From: Bradyrhizobium sp. dw_78
GTDB taxonomy: Bacteria; Pseudomonadota; Alphaproteobacteria; Rhizobiales; Xanthobacteraceae
Direction of reading: 5' to 3'
DNA length: 64,000 nucleotides
NCBI RefSeq assembly: GCF_018449525.1
Contig: NZ_JAAVUS010000004.1
Span: 124,001 to 188,000, forward strand
The position numbers and the translations under genes were made by a program. This document shows, piece by piece, positions 37,690 through 46,978 of the stretch. A model generated the notes under the pieces. It was not told where the DNA came from, ran no database searches, and saw nothing but the letters and a program-made list of their open reading frames with translations. Every line of letters starts with the position of its first letter. Positions within the stretch are counted from its first letter, which is position 1.

Positions 37690-38880
37690 ATGACCCTGAC
37701 GGCCGCGATCAAAAGCCGGACGGCAGAGGCGACGGCGTGGTCGCAACCGAGCCGCATCGCTTTTGTCGATATTTTCGACAATCTCGGCCAGGCCGAGGCG
37801 ATCTGGCGCACGCTCGAGGACCGGCAGCATTTCTCGACGCCCTTCCAGCGTTTCGACTTTCTGGCTGCATGGCAGCGGCAGGTCGGCGAACGCGAAAATC
37901 TCGTGCCGGCCATCATCGTTGCCCGCGACGCGGAACAACGGCCGCTGTTGCTGCTGCCGCTAGCACAGAAGCATGAGCACGGGGTCCGCACCGCAAGCTT
38001 CATGGGCGGCAAGCACACAACCTTCAACATGGCGTTGTGGGACCGGGAGTTCGCGAGAGCCGCGACCGCGCCTGATCTTGACGCACTGATATCGGGCGTG
38101 CGAACGCGGTCGGAACTCGACGTTCTGGCGCTGCATCAGCAGCCATTGCACTGGCACGACCTGCCGAATCCCATGTCGATGCTGCCGCACCAGGCCTCGG
38201 TCAACGACTGTCCGCTGCTGACGATGGAACCCGGCGCGGCGCCGGCGACACGGATCAGCAATTCATTTCGCCGCCGGCTCAATGGCAAGGAACGCAAGCT
38301 GCAGGCCTTGCCCGGCTATCGCTACTATGCCGCAACGGCCGACTCCGACATCGAGCGGCTGCTCGACTGGTTCATGCGCGTCAAACCGTTGCGGATGGCG
38401 GAGCAAAAGCTGCCCAACGTATTCGCTGAGCCGGGCGTGGAGGATTTCATTCGCAGCGCCTGCATGGCGCCGGTTGCCGGCGGCGGCCACGCCATCGATA
38501 TCCACGCGCTTGAATGCGACGAGGAGATCATCGCGATCTTCGCCGGCGCTTCCTCCGGCTATCGCTTTTCCATGATGTTCAACACCTACACGATGTCGGA
38601 ACATGCACGCCACAGCCCCGGAATGGTCCTGCTGCGCCATATCGTCGACCGCTATGCCGAGCTGGGCTACCGCGCGTTCGATCTCGGGATCGGATCGGAT
38701 GACTACAAGCGCCAGTTCTGCAAGAGCGACGAGCCGATCTTCGACTGTTTCATTCCGCTCAGCCTGCGCGGCACGGTGGCGACGGCGGCGATGTCGCGGA
38801 TCAACCGCGCCAAGCATATGGTGAAGCACAATCCGGCTCTGCTCCATATGGCGCAAAGGCTGCGCGGCGCGTTCAGCTGA
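37690..38880 (+). CDS. FemAB/GNAT-like acyltransferase of the polysaccharide locus (CelD/BcsL-like)
   Basis: A 396-aa soluble protein with two acetyltransferase-like halves. The C-terminal Acetyltransf_6 core includes HARHSPGMVLLRHIVDRYAE, LGYRAFDLGIGSDDYKRQFC and PIFDCFIPL. Such proteins transfer acyl groups in cell-surface polysaccharide synthesis. ATG 37690 (MTLTAAIKSRTAEA) is chosen because the open frame further upstream lies in a dispersed repeat; neither start has a strong Shine-Dalgarno. Its place between the deacetylase-like gene and the Wzz gene suggests polysaccharide decoration. Confidence 0.8.
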   Translation: MTLTAAIKSRTAEATAWSQPSRIAFVDIFDNLGQAEAIWRTLEDRQHFSTPFQRFDFLAAWQRQVGERENLVPAIIVARDAEQRPLLLLPLAQKHEHGVRTASFMGGKHTTFNMALWDREFARAATAPDLDALISGVRTRSELDVLALHQQPLHWHDLPNPMSMLPHQASVNDCPLLTMEPGAAPATRISNSFRRRLNGKERKLQALPGYRYYAATADSDIERLLDWFMRVKPLRMAEQKLPNVFAEPGVEDFIRSACMAPVAGGGHAIDIHALECDEEIIAIFAGASSGYRFSMMFNTYTMSEHARHSPGMVLLRHIVDRYAELGYRAFDLGIGSDDYKRQFCKSDEPIFDCFIPLSLRGTVATAAMSRINRAKHMVKHNPALLHMAQRLRGAFS

Positions 38881-38912
38881 TTGTCTGCCGCAGGCTTGGG
38901 CCGCTACAGCGC

Positions 38913-41159
38913 TCAGGCCGCCACGACCCGCGGACCGGAATCGACGGCGTCCGGCGGCGATGCCGGTTCGCTCAGCATCTTCACATCGGAAAAACCGACG
39001 GCCTGCAACTGATCGCACATGACGGCGCGGGCATCGGCCGGCATCGAGGCTTCCGGAACCACCACCGCACGCGCCTGCGCCGTCAACAATTCCGCCGGCA
39101 GGTCGGAAGCCGCACCGGCATCCAGCAGTAGATGGTCATAGACCCGCAGCAATGCGTCGATCGCCAGCGACAGGCGTGGCGATTGCAGCAGGGCACGGTC
39201 CGAGCCCGAGCGTCCTGAACTGACGAGATGGACGCGCGACTGCCGGTCTCGGGTGATCACTTGCGAAAATGAGGCTTCACCCAGCATCAATTCGGCGAGC
39301 CCCGGCGCGGCCGGATCGACCGAGGCGGCCGACATGGCCAGCGACGAGGCCGACAGATCGACCAGCACGACCCTGGCGTGGCGCGCGATCAGGCGCGCGA
39401 GCGTCAGCGCCGTCCACGTGATGCTCTCGCCCGAAGCGGTGCCGAGGACGGTGATCTTGTGGGCCGCCTCGCCGGCCGCGCGCAACTCCTCGGCGAGTTG
39501 CTCGATCTCGGTGAATTCGGCCGGACGGTTCAGCCGGGATTCGGCAATCTCTTGCGCCGGCACGGCAACAGGCGGTTCCGGGACAGAGACCGTGGCTGCC
39601 GCAGCGGCGGCCTGTGGCGCGCGCTTCCCGGCCGGCGGCGGCACGAATACGGCCTCCGCGCGGGGCGCCGTCAAACGCGGCGCGGTGATGCGCAGCAGTT
39701 CGCCGGTTGCGATCGTCCCGGCGCTGAGCATCAAGGTCGCCAGGGTGGCGATCAGCACGATCGGCAGTTTCCTGGGGTAAGCCGGCACGTTGGAAACGCT
39801 GGCGCGGGAAATGATCCGGCCGTCCGCCGGCGCGGCGTCGATATTCTCGCGCGTGTTGGCTTCGCGGTATTTCGCCAGATAGGTCTCGAGAAGATCGCGC
39901 TGCGCCTTGGCCTCGCGATCCAGCGCCCGGAGCTTGACGTCATCGCCGTTGGTCGAGGTCGCCTGCCGCTTCAGCTGATCGAGGCTGGCGCTCAGGCCGT
40001 CGACGCGGCCGCTCGCGATCCGTGCGTCGTTCTCGAGCGAACGGGCGATCTTGGCGGCTTCGTCCCGGATCTGGCCATCGAGGTCCACCAATTGCGCCTT
40101 CAATTCCTTGATGCGCGGATGGCCGTCGAGCAACGTCGATGACTGCTCGGCCAATTGCCCGCGTAGCGTCACGCGCTGTTCCGCCAGCCTGCGGATCAGC
40201 TCGGAATTGAGAACTTCGGAAGCCTCGATCGGCCTGCCGCTCTGGAGCATTTCGCGGATCAGCCTTGCTTTCGATTCCGCGTCCGATTTCAGCGCCCGAG
40301 CATTGTTCAATTGCGTGTTGAGTTCACCCAATTGCTGGTTGGAGAGCGTGGTGTTGTTGGTGCCGACAAAGAGGCTCGACTTGGAGCGGAAATCCTCCAC
40401 CCGGGATTCCGCATCGGCAACCTTCTTGCGCAGATTGTCGATCTCGCCCGAGAGCCATTGGCTGGCGGCTTTGGCCTGTTCCTGCCGCGCATTCTGCTGC
40501 AACACCAGATAGCCGTCGGCGATCGAATTGGCGACCCGCGCCGCCAGATCCGGATCCTGCGACTGGAATTCGATCACGACGACGCGCGATTTATCGACCG
40601 CATAAGCGGTGTATCGGTCGAAATAAGAATCCAGCACGCGCTCTTCCGGCGTCAGCGAAAACGGATCGCGGCCGATCCCGAACAATGCCAGCAGCGATCT
40701 CAACGGCGAAATCCCGCGCAGGACCGGATCGAATTCCGGCAATTCCGCTAGCTTGTTCTTCTTGATGACCTCACGCGCCAGATCGCGGGATAAAAGCAGC
40801 TGTACCTGGCTGGTCACAGCCTCGGGATCGAGCGCGCTGCGCTCCTCGGTACGCTCGCCATTCGGCCGCAGGAACACATTCTCGCGTCCGTCGATCAGGA
40901 TACGCGCTTCGGACTTGTATCGCGGCGTGATCAGGTTGACGACAAGGATCGAGAGCACGGCCGCCAGCAACGTCGGAACGATGATCCAGCGCTTGTTGCG
41001 CGCCAGCGCCTGGCCCAACGCACTCAAATCGAGATCGCCGGCGACCGACGCGGCAGCGGGCCTGGCTATCGGCTCATCGGCCGCAGGCGCGGACTTTGGC
41101 ATGACCCGCACGACCCATTCCCGCACGCTACCGGTACGCCAGAACGCAAAACGCATCAC
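38913..41159 (-). CDS. Exopolysaccharide co-polymerase (Wzz/GumC-ExoP type) with inactive-looking kinase domain
   Basis: A 748-aa inner-membrane protein that probably sets chain length in Wzy-dependent polysaccharide export. It has helix 1 at 58-78, a long periplasmic coiled-coil part (about 220-440), the Pro-rich PAYPRKLP lead and helix 2 (about 466-488), then a cytoplasmic domain related to bacterial tyrosine kinases. The P-loop, normally GEGKST, reads VLGTASGESITW (571-582), without the lysine; Walker A' reads VVLVDLS instead of ending in Asp; and the C-terminus has no tyrosine cluster. ATP binding and autophosphorylation are therefore doubtful. GGGAG precedes the ATG. Divergent from the glycosyltransferase gene. 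Confidence 0.88.
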   Translation of the reverse strand: MMRFAFWRTGSVREWVVRVMPKSAPAADEPIARPAAASVAGDLDLSALGQALARNKRWIIVPTLLAAVLSILVVNLITPRYKSEARILIDGRENVFLRPNGERTEERSALDPEAVTSQVQLLLSRDLAREVIKKNKLAELPEFDPVLRGISPLRSLLALFGIGRDPFSLTPEERVLDSYFDRYTAYAVDKSRVVVIEFQSQDPDLAARVANSIADGYLVLQQNARQEQAKAASQWLSGEIDNLRKKVADAESRVEDFRSKSSLFVGTNNTTLSNQQLGELNTQLNNARALKSDAESKARLIREMLQSGRPIEASEVLNSELIRRLAEQRVTLRGQLAEQSSTLLDGHPRIKELKAQLVDLDGQIRDEAAKIARSLENDARIASGRVDGLSASLDQLKRQATSTNGDDVKLRALDREAKAQRDLLETYLAKYREANTRENIDAAPADGRIISRASVSNVPAYPRKLPIVLIATLATLMLSAGTIATGELLRITAPRLTAPRAEAVFVPPPAGKRAPQAAAAAATVSVPEPPVAVPAQEIAESRLNRPAEFTEIEQLAEELRAAGEAAHKITVLGTASGESITWTALTLARLIARHARVVLVDLSASSLAMSAASVDPAAPGLAELMLGEASFSQVITRDRQSRVHLVSSGRSGSDRALLQSPRLSLAIDALLRVYDHLLLDAGAASDLPAELLTAQARAVVVPEASMPADARAVMCDQLQAVGFSDVKMLSEPASPPDAVDSGPRVVAA

Positions 41160-41473
41160 AAACTCCCGCGGGACACCACGAGTTACCCGAATGCGGCCGA
41201 CTACACTCCATTAAGGTTGCCGCCCAGTTAATCCGGCCGATTTGAGCCCGAGACGGGCTATCACGGACAAGGCAGTCATCTTCTGTTAATCATGAATGTC
41301 CTTAATCGGAATCAGCCATTCTTCAGGGTCTCCCCGATGCGAAGCGCGTGCGCTGCTATGGTCCGTTCGCTGGCCGCGCCCACCCAGCCGGGTTGTGCAA
41401 CCAGGATGCTGCCGCCCGGTACGCCGTCCGGTGCCAGCGGTTCCGTTTTCGCCGGTGAATACTGATCCTGAAT
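41160..41473. other. Divergent promoter region of the polysaccharide locus
   Basis: 314 bp between the divergent Wzz and glycosyltransferase genes. No ORF is supported. The part around 41200-41330 is AT-richer (CTTCTGTTAATCATGAATG), a likely place for promoters; no operator was recognised. Confidence 0.5.
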
Positions 41474-42607
41474 ATGCCCGAGACTTCAGATGAGCCGCTT
41501 CGTATTCTGCATGCCGTGCGCGCGCCGGTCGGCGGCATCTTCCGGCACATCCTCGATCTGGCCAATGGCCAGGCCGATCGCGGCCACCAGATCGGCCTCA
41601 TCACCGATAGCCTGACCGGCGGCGAGCGCGCCCAGGCGGCGCTCGCCGAGATCGCGCCGCGGCTCACCTTCGGCGTTCATCGTCTGCCGATCCGGCGCGA
41701 GCCGCACCCCTCCGATGCGATGGTGTGGATGCATTTCCGGCGCTTGATCCGGCAATTGAACCCGGACGTTCTGCACGGCCACGGCGCCAAGGCCGGCGCC
41801 TTCATTCGCCTGAAGAACGGTTCGAAAGAAGCCATTCGCGTCTATACGCCGCACGGGGGCTCCCTGCACTATCCGCTGACGACGCTGAAGGGCGCGCTCT
41901 ATGGCTGCCTCGAACGCGCGCTGATGAACCAGACCGATTTGTTCCTGTTCGAAAGCGCGTTCGCGCGTGACACCTATCAGCGCACCATCGGCAAGCCGGC
42001 CGGTCTCGTGCGTTGCGTGTTCAATGGCGTGACTGCCGACGAATTCAAGCCGGTCGTCAGGGCGGCCGACGCTACCGATGTCGTCTATGTCGGAGAATTC
42101 AGGCAGATCAAGGGAGCGGACCTCCTGGTCGACGCGGTGGCGCGGCTGCGCGGCAACGGCAGGCCGGTCACGCTGACGCTGGCCGGCGATGGCGAGGAGA
42201 CCGAAGCGTTGAAAGCGCAGGTACAGCGGCTCAATCTTGGCGACGCCGTTCGCTTCATTGGCCATGTCAACGCCCGTTACGGATTTTCAAAGGGCTCGTT
42301 GCTGGTCGTCCCCTCGCGCGGGGACTCGATGCCCTATGTCGTGATCGAAGCGGCGGCGGCGGGAGTTCCAATGGTGGCCGCCAACGTCGGCGGCATCCCC
42401 GAGATCTTCGGCCCGCATACCGATGCGCTGTTTGCCCCCAACAACCCTGCGGCCATGGCCAGCGCAGTCGGGAACGCGCTCGAAAACCCCGTTGCCGCGC
42501 AGCTGCGGGCAAAAGTCCTCCGTGAAAGAATCTTCCTGCACTTCTCGCAGAAGACGATGGTCGAGGGGGTTCTGGCCGGCTATCGCGAAACGTTTGCCAA
42601 TCGTTAA
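41474..42607 (+). CDS. Glycosyltransferase family 4 (GT-B)
   Basis: A 377-aa cytoplasmic or membrane-associated sugar transferase. N-terminal Rossmann domain with ILHAVRAPVGGIFRHILDLA (about 11-30) and DVLHGHGAKAGAF; C-terminal GT4 domain with VVYVGEFRQIKGADLLVDAV, LAGDGEET and FIGHV. The E-x7-E motif reads DSMPYVVIEAAAAG, with Asp in the first position, a tolerated variant. It probably adds a sugar to the lipid-linked repeat unit started by the next gene. Confidence 0.9.
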   Translation: MPETSDEPLRILHAVRAPVGGIFRHILDLANGQADRGHQIGLITDSLTGGERAQAALAEIAPRLTFGVHRLPIRREPHPSDAMVWMHFRRLIRQLNPDVLHGHGAKAGAFIRLKNGSKEAIRVYTPHGGSLHYPLTTLKGALYGCLERALMNQTDLFLFESAFARDTYQRTIGKPAGLVRCVFNGVTADEFKPVVRAADATDVVYVGEFRQIKGADLLVDAVARLRGNGRPVTLTLAGDGEETEALKAQVQRLNLGDAVRFIGHVNARYGFSKGSLLVVPSRGDSMPYVVIEAAAAGVPMVAANVGGIPEIFGPHTDALFAPNNPAAMASAVGNALENPVAAQLRAKVLRERIFLHFSQKTMVEGVLAGYRETFANR

Positions 42608-42730
42608 CCGCTCTTTACCAACGTAACCGTTTGTTCCGATTTGTCCTCTAAGCCTGACGCAGAGGCATTACGGCGGCCCACGCGCTTCCCTAGATGCGTC
42701 TGCAAGTAACCGGCTGAAGCGACTTTGGTT

Positions 42731-44278
42731 ATGGAACCGATCAACGCACGCACCATGTTGAACGCCGCAACCGCGGCTGCCGCCACGACAGCGGGCCAGC
42801 CCCGGGTCGAGCGCCGCCGCCGGCTGTCGCAAGCGGCGATCGCCGTCTCCAACCAGAAAGTACGGCCGGCCTATTCGCCGACTGTCATCGCGGGCGTGGT
42901 CCGTCTGGCTGATTTTATATTGCTGACCCTGGTCGGTGTTGCGCTCTATCTCGGATATGTGGCGCGGCTCACAGGCTTCAATTGGGAATACGTCGCTGCC
43001 ATCCTCGGCATGACCATGACTGCCGTGATCTGCTTCCAGGCTGCCGACATCTACGAGGTCCAGGTGTTCCGCGGCCAGCTCCGGCAGATGACGCGAATGA
43101 TTTCGTCCTGGACCTTCGTATTCCTGCTGTTCATCGGCGCCTCGTTCTTCGCCAAGCTCGGCGGCGAGGTATCCCGGCTCTGGCTCTCGGCGTTTTTCTT
43201 TGCTGGTCTGGCGGTCCTGATCACCGAACGCCTGTTCCTGCGGGCGATGGTTCGCCGCTGGGCACGCGATGGCCGGCTTGATCGCCGCACCATCATCGTC
43301 GGCTCCGATGAGAGCGGCGAAAAGCTGGTCGAAGCGCTCAAGATCCAGGAAGATTCCGATATCGACGTCCTCGGCGTCTTCGACGACCGCAACGACAGCC
43401 GCGCGCTCGAGACCTGCGCGGGCGTCCCGAAGCTCGGCAAGGTCGACGACATCGTCGAATTCGCCCGCCGCACCCGGATCGATCTCGTGCTGTTCGCGCT
43501 GCCGATCTCGGCGGAAACGCGGATTCTCGAAATGCTCAAGAAGCTGTGGGTGCTGCCGGTCGACATCCGGCTTTCCGCCCATACCAACCGCTTGCGCTTT
43601 CGTCCCCGCGCCTATTCCTATCTCGGCAAGATTCCGACCCTCGACGTGTTCGAAGCGCCGATCACCGACTGGGATCTGGTGATGAAATGGCTGTTCGATC
43701 ACATCGCCGGCGGCATTGTTCTGCTGCTGGCGGCCCCGGTCATGGCGCTGGTCGCGCTCGCGGTCAAACTCGACAGTCCCGGTCCGGTGCTGTTCCGTCA
43801 AAAACGGTTCGGCTTCAACAACGAGCGCATCGACGTCTACAAATTCCGCTCGCTCTATCACGACCAGGCCGATCCGCTGGCCTCGAAAGTCGTGACCAAG
43901 AATGACAGCCGCGTTACCCGCGTCGGGCGCTTCATCCGCAAGACCAGCCTCGACGAACTGCCGCAGCTTTTTAATGTCGTGTTCAAGGGCAACCTCTCGC
44001 TGGTCGGCCCCCGGCCGCACGCCGTGCAGGGCAAGGTGCAGAGCCAGCTGTTCGACGAGGCGGTGGACGGCTATTTCGCCCGTCACCGCGTCAAACCCGG
44101 CATCACCGGCTGGGCGCAGATCAACGGCTGGCGCGGCGAGATCGACAATGAAGAGAAGATCCAGAAGCGCGTCGAGTTCGATCTCTATTACATCGAGAAC
44201 TGGTCGGTACTGTTCGACTTTTACATTCTTCTCAAGACGCCGCTGGCGCTACTGACGAAGAACGAGAACGCTTACTAG
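42731..44278 (+). CDS. Undecaprenyl-phosphate sugar-phosphate transferase (polyprenyl initiator, WcaJ/ExoY type)
   Basis: This enzyme starts polysaccharide synthesis by moving a hexose-1-phosphate onto undecaprenyl phosphate at the inner membrane. 515 aa from ATG 42731. Four N-terminal helices (about 55-165), a central Rossmann-like domain ([19 protein letters not shown]), a fifth hydrophobic segment ([19 protein letters not shown]), then the catalytic bacterial sugar-transferase domain with [33 protein letters not shown] and VGPRPHAV. The whole layout matches the long WcaJ form. Its TAG stop is provided by a palindromic repeat. Confidence 0.93.
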   Translation: MEPINARTMLNAATAAAATTAGQPRVERRRRLSQAAIAVSNQKVRPAYSPTVIAGVVRLADFILLTLVGVALYLGYVARLTGFNWEYVAAILGMTMTAVICFQAADIYEVQVFRGQLRQMTRMISSWTFVFLLFIGASFFAKLGGEVSRLWLSAFFFAGLAVLITERLFLRAMVRRWARDGRLDRRTIIVGSDESGEKLVEALKIQEDSDIDVLGVFDDRNDSRALETCAGVPKLGKVDDIVEFARRTRIDLVLFALPISAETRILEMLKKLWVLPVDIRLSAHTNRLRFRPRAYSYLGKIPTLDVFEAPITDWDLVMKWLFDHIAGGIVLLLAAPVMALVALAVKLDSPGPVLFRQKRFGFNNERIDVYKFRSLYHDQADPLASKVVTKNDSRVTRVGRFIRKTSLDELPQLFNVVFKGNLSLVGPRPHAVQGKVQSQLFDEAVDGYFARHRVKPGITGWAQINGWRGEIDNEEKIQKRVEFDLYYIENWSVLFDFYILLKTPLALLTKNENAY

Positions 44279-44328
44279 AGCATGATCTTTTCGGAAAACC
44301 GATGCCCACTTTTCCGGATCATGCTCTA
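44276..44328 (+). repeat. AGCATGATC-type palindromic repeat, family 2, copy E
   Basis: TAGAGCATGATC (44276-44287) pairs perfectly with GATCATGCTCTA (44317-44328), with inner TTTTCGGAAAA and CTTTTCCG. The first three bases are the stop codon of the sugar-phosphate transferase gene. It could act as a terminator or mRNA 3' end, though the polymerase gene follows 60 bp later on the same strand. Confidence 0.85.
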
Positions 44329-44387
44329 GCGCTGTTGATTGCCTGCCTTGGGCAACAACTCTGCGGCACTTTGGGCGTGAGTATGTG

Positions 44388-45680
44388 ATGGCGTATGCGG
44401 CAACGGCCAAAAACTTGTTTCCGTCGGCAACGGCCACGCCGGGCATACTCGCCCTGCAACGCGCGCTGATATGGCTGGCCGGGGCCTCCGGCGCGATCGT
44501 TTTCATCGAACCCAGCCCTTACGAGCTGACAACGCTTGTCGCGATCGTCATTTTCTTTGCGACCGGAATGCGGTTTCGGCTGGCTTTCCTGCCGCTGGTG
44601 CTGCTGCTGTTCCTGGTCAATATCGGCTACATGATCGGCGCGATTCCGTTTCTGGAGGAATCCCTGATTGCCGACTGGATCGCGACCTCCTGGTACATGG
44701 CGTTCACGGTGATCTTCTTCGCCATGGTCATATCCGATGACACCGCGGCGCGGCTCGATATGCTCCGACGCGGTCTGATCGCAGGCGCCCTCATCGCATC
44801 GCTGGCGGCGATTGGCGGCTACTTCAATCTGGTGCCGGGCGGACACGACCTGCTGACGCTGTATGAGCGCGCGCGCGGCACCTTCAAGGACCCGAACGTA
44901 CTCGGCGCGTTCCTGATCCTGCCCGCGCTGTTCGCGCTGCAAAGCGTGGTCTCCGACGGTTTCGGAAAGGCGTTCCGCAGCACGATCGCGCTCGGCATCA
45001 TCGCGCTGGCAGTCCTGCTGGCGTTCTCGCGCGCGGCATGGGGCGGGCTGATCCTCACCTCGGCCTTCATGCTGGCGCTGATGATCGTGACCAGCTCTTC
45101 ACCTGCACAACGGTCGCGCATCATCGTGATCGCGGTCGCGGCCGTCATCGTCGTGACGGTACTGCTCATCGTGCTGCTGTCCTTCAGCTCCATCGACGAA
45201 ATGTTCAGGCAGCGCGCAAGCTTCGATCAAAGCTATGACGAAGGCCGCTTCGGCCGGTTCGGCCGTCACATCCTCGGCGCGCAGATGGCGCTCGATCTGC
45301 CATTCGGCATCGGGCCGCTACAGTTCCACAATTATTTTCCCGAGGACACCCACAATTCCTATTTGAACGCCTTCATGTCCGGCGGCTGGCTCTCCGGCAT
45401 CTGCTATCCGGCGCTGGTGTTCACCACGGTCATCATCGGCTTCCGCTACCTGTTCGTCCGCGTGCCCTGGCAACGCAGCTATCTGGCGATCTTCGCGGCA
45501 TTCCTGGGCACCGTCGGCGAAAGCTTCATCATCGACACCGACCACTGGCGGCATTTCTGGATGATGCTGGGCGCGCTGTGGGGCATGTTCGTCGCTGCAC
45601 AGCCCTACAGGAAGCGACCGCACGCAGATCAGGCCCCTACGGCTCAGGCTCTTACGGCCTCGCTCACGCCGGCTTCGTAG
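44388..45680 (+). CDS. Wzy/O-antigen-ligase-like polysaccharide polymerase
   Basis: A 430-aa inner-membrane protein with about 11-12 helices, probably polymerising repeat units on the periplasmic side. It carries the Wzy_C/ligase-type features: the loop RARGTFKDPNVLGAFLILPA and the large periplasmic region with YDEGRFGRFGRHILGAQMAL, then PEDTHNSYLNAFMSGGWLSG. ATG 44388 is preferred to GTG one codon earlier. Together with the preceding transferases and the Wzz-type protein it makes the set for a Wzx/Wzy pathway, except that no flippase (Wzx) or outer-membrane export protein (Wza) is visible in the window. Confidence 0.85.
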   Translation: MAYAATAKNLFPSATATPGILALQRALIWLAGASGAIVFIEPSPYELTTLVAIVIFFATGMRFRLAFLPLVLLLFLVNIGYMIGAIPFLEESLIADWIATSWYMAFTVIFFAMVISDDTAARLDMLRRGLIAGALIASLAAIGGYFNLVPGGHDLLTLYERARGTFKDPNVLGAFLILPALFALQSVVSDGFGKAFRSTIALGIIALAVLLAFSRAAWGGLILTSAFMLALMIVTSSSPAQRSRIIVIAVAAVIVVTVLLIVLLSFSSIDEMFRQRASFDQSYDEGRFGRFGRHILGAQMALDLPFGIGPLQFHNYFPEDTHNSYLNAFMSGGWLSGICYPALVFTTVIIGFRYLFVRVPWQRSYLAIFAAFLGTVGESFIIDTDHWRHFWMMLGALWGMFVAAQPYRKRPHADQAPTAQALTASLTPAS

Positions 45681-45692
45681 CGCTCACAGGCG

Positions 45693-46871
45693 CTACGACT
45701 CGACCTGAAATGTCATCCCGGCGTGATCGACAAGCCGCTTGATCAAGCGGTCCCCCATCGCAGCGCCGGGAGTCCAGATGCCGGCGGGGACGTCGGGCAT
45801 ATCGCGCAACAGGCAGATTGCGCATTCGGCGATCATCCTCGACGTCGAGCCATAGCCGGGATCGCGGTCGCCGGCGACCGCGACGCGGACTTGCCGTCCA
45901 TCGGGCGCCAGCGCGACGAACAAGAGATCGTAGCTGCCGTTCTCGCGTTCTTCCTTTGAAGGTCCCTCGCCCGGCTTCGGCCCCTCGGAGCCGCCCATCT
46001 TGTTGTTGGCCGCCATCACCAGCTTGGCGTTGGCCTGACCTTGCTCTCCGGCGCCGGTCAGCACCATTTCGTCATAGATGAAATCCTTGCCGTAAGGAAA
46101 GCCCATCAGCAGATTGGAGCGGTGAACGCTGCGGGTGTTGATGGTCGACATCACAAACGGCGCCGTCCACGAACCTAATTCCTCGTCGAACAGCGGCTTG
46201 TTGCCCGGAGGCTGCTTCGGCCCGGTGAAACCCGGCGTCAACACGAACGGATCCTTCAGCATCGCAACCAGGCTGAGATCCTTGGCGGCGGCGGAGAATG
46301 TCGCCTTGATGCTGGCATAGGTGCCGCCGGAGAAGGTTCCTTTCATCGCGCGAACGCGGCCTTTGACGCGAGCCACCGGCGCGCCGAGGATTTTCTTCGC
46401 AGTCTCCTGAGCAAAAAACACGCCGAGCTCGAACGGCAGCGAGTCGAAGCCGCAGGAAAACACGATCCGCGCGCCCGATGACTTCGCCGCCGCCTCATGC
46501 GCGTCGATCATCTGTCGCATCCAGACCGGCTCGCCGCAGAGATCGACATAATCGGTCCCCGACGCAACGCAGGCCGCGACAAGATCAGAGCCATAGAGCT
46601 GATAGGGCCCGACCGTGCTCAATACCAGCCTGGTCTGCCCGACCATTGCCTGCAGCGATGCGGGATTGCTGGCGTCGGCAGCGATCAACGGCGTATCGGC
46701 CGGCGCCCCGATCGCATCGCGCACGGTGGCAAGCTTCTCCAGGCTGCGTCCGGCCATCGCCCATTTCAGATCACGCTCGCCCCGGTAATGCCCGGCCAGA
46801 TATTCGGCAACGAGCTGGCCGGTGAAGCCGGTGGCGCCATAGACGATGATGTCGAATTTCGACGAAGACAT
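45693..46871 (-). CDS. Saccharopine-dehydrogenase-like / trans-acting enoyl-reductase family protein
   Basis: A 392-aa protein with an N-terminal NAD(P) Rossmann domain (FDIIVYGATGFTGQLVAEYL, about 6-25) and the family blocks RLVLSTVGPYQLYGSDLVAA, TDYVDLCGEPVWMRQMI and GARIVFSCGFDSLPFELGVF. ATG 46871 (MSSSKFD) was chosen by homology. Relatives are annotated as saccharopine dehydrogenase-like oxidoreductases; the true substrate is usually unknown and may be lipid-related. It converges on the polymerase gene. Confidence 0.88.
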   Translation of the reverse strand: MSSSKFDIIVYGATGFTGQLVAEYLAGHYRGERDLKWAMAGRSLEKLATVRDAIGAPADTPLIAADASNPASLQAMVGQTRLVLSTVGPYQLYGSDLVAACVASGTDYVDLCGEPVWMRQMIDAHEAAAKSSGARIVFSCGFDSLPFELGVFFAQETAKKILGAPVARVKGRVRAMKGTFSGGTYASIKATFSAAAKDLSLVAMLKDPFVLTPGFTGPKQPPGNKPLFDEELGSWTAPFVMSTINTRSVHRSNLLMGFPYGKDFIYDEMVLTGAGEQGQANAKLVMAANNKMGGSEGPKPGEGPSKEERENGSYDLLFVALAPDGRQVRVAVAGDRDPGYGSTSRMIAECAICLLRDMPDVPAGIWTPGAAMGDRLIKRLVDHAGMTFQVES

Positions 46872-46978
46872 ATTCGATTTTCCCCGAAGTGATTGTTCGC
46901 TGGCGAATGCCGCATTTCTCCGATCAAGGCGGCCTTCAGCAGACAGGCTGTCCATTATCATCCTAGAGCATGGTGCGG

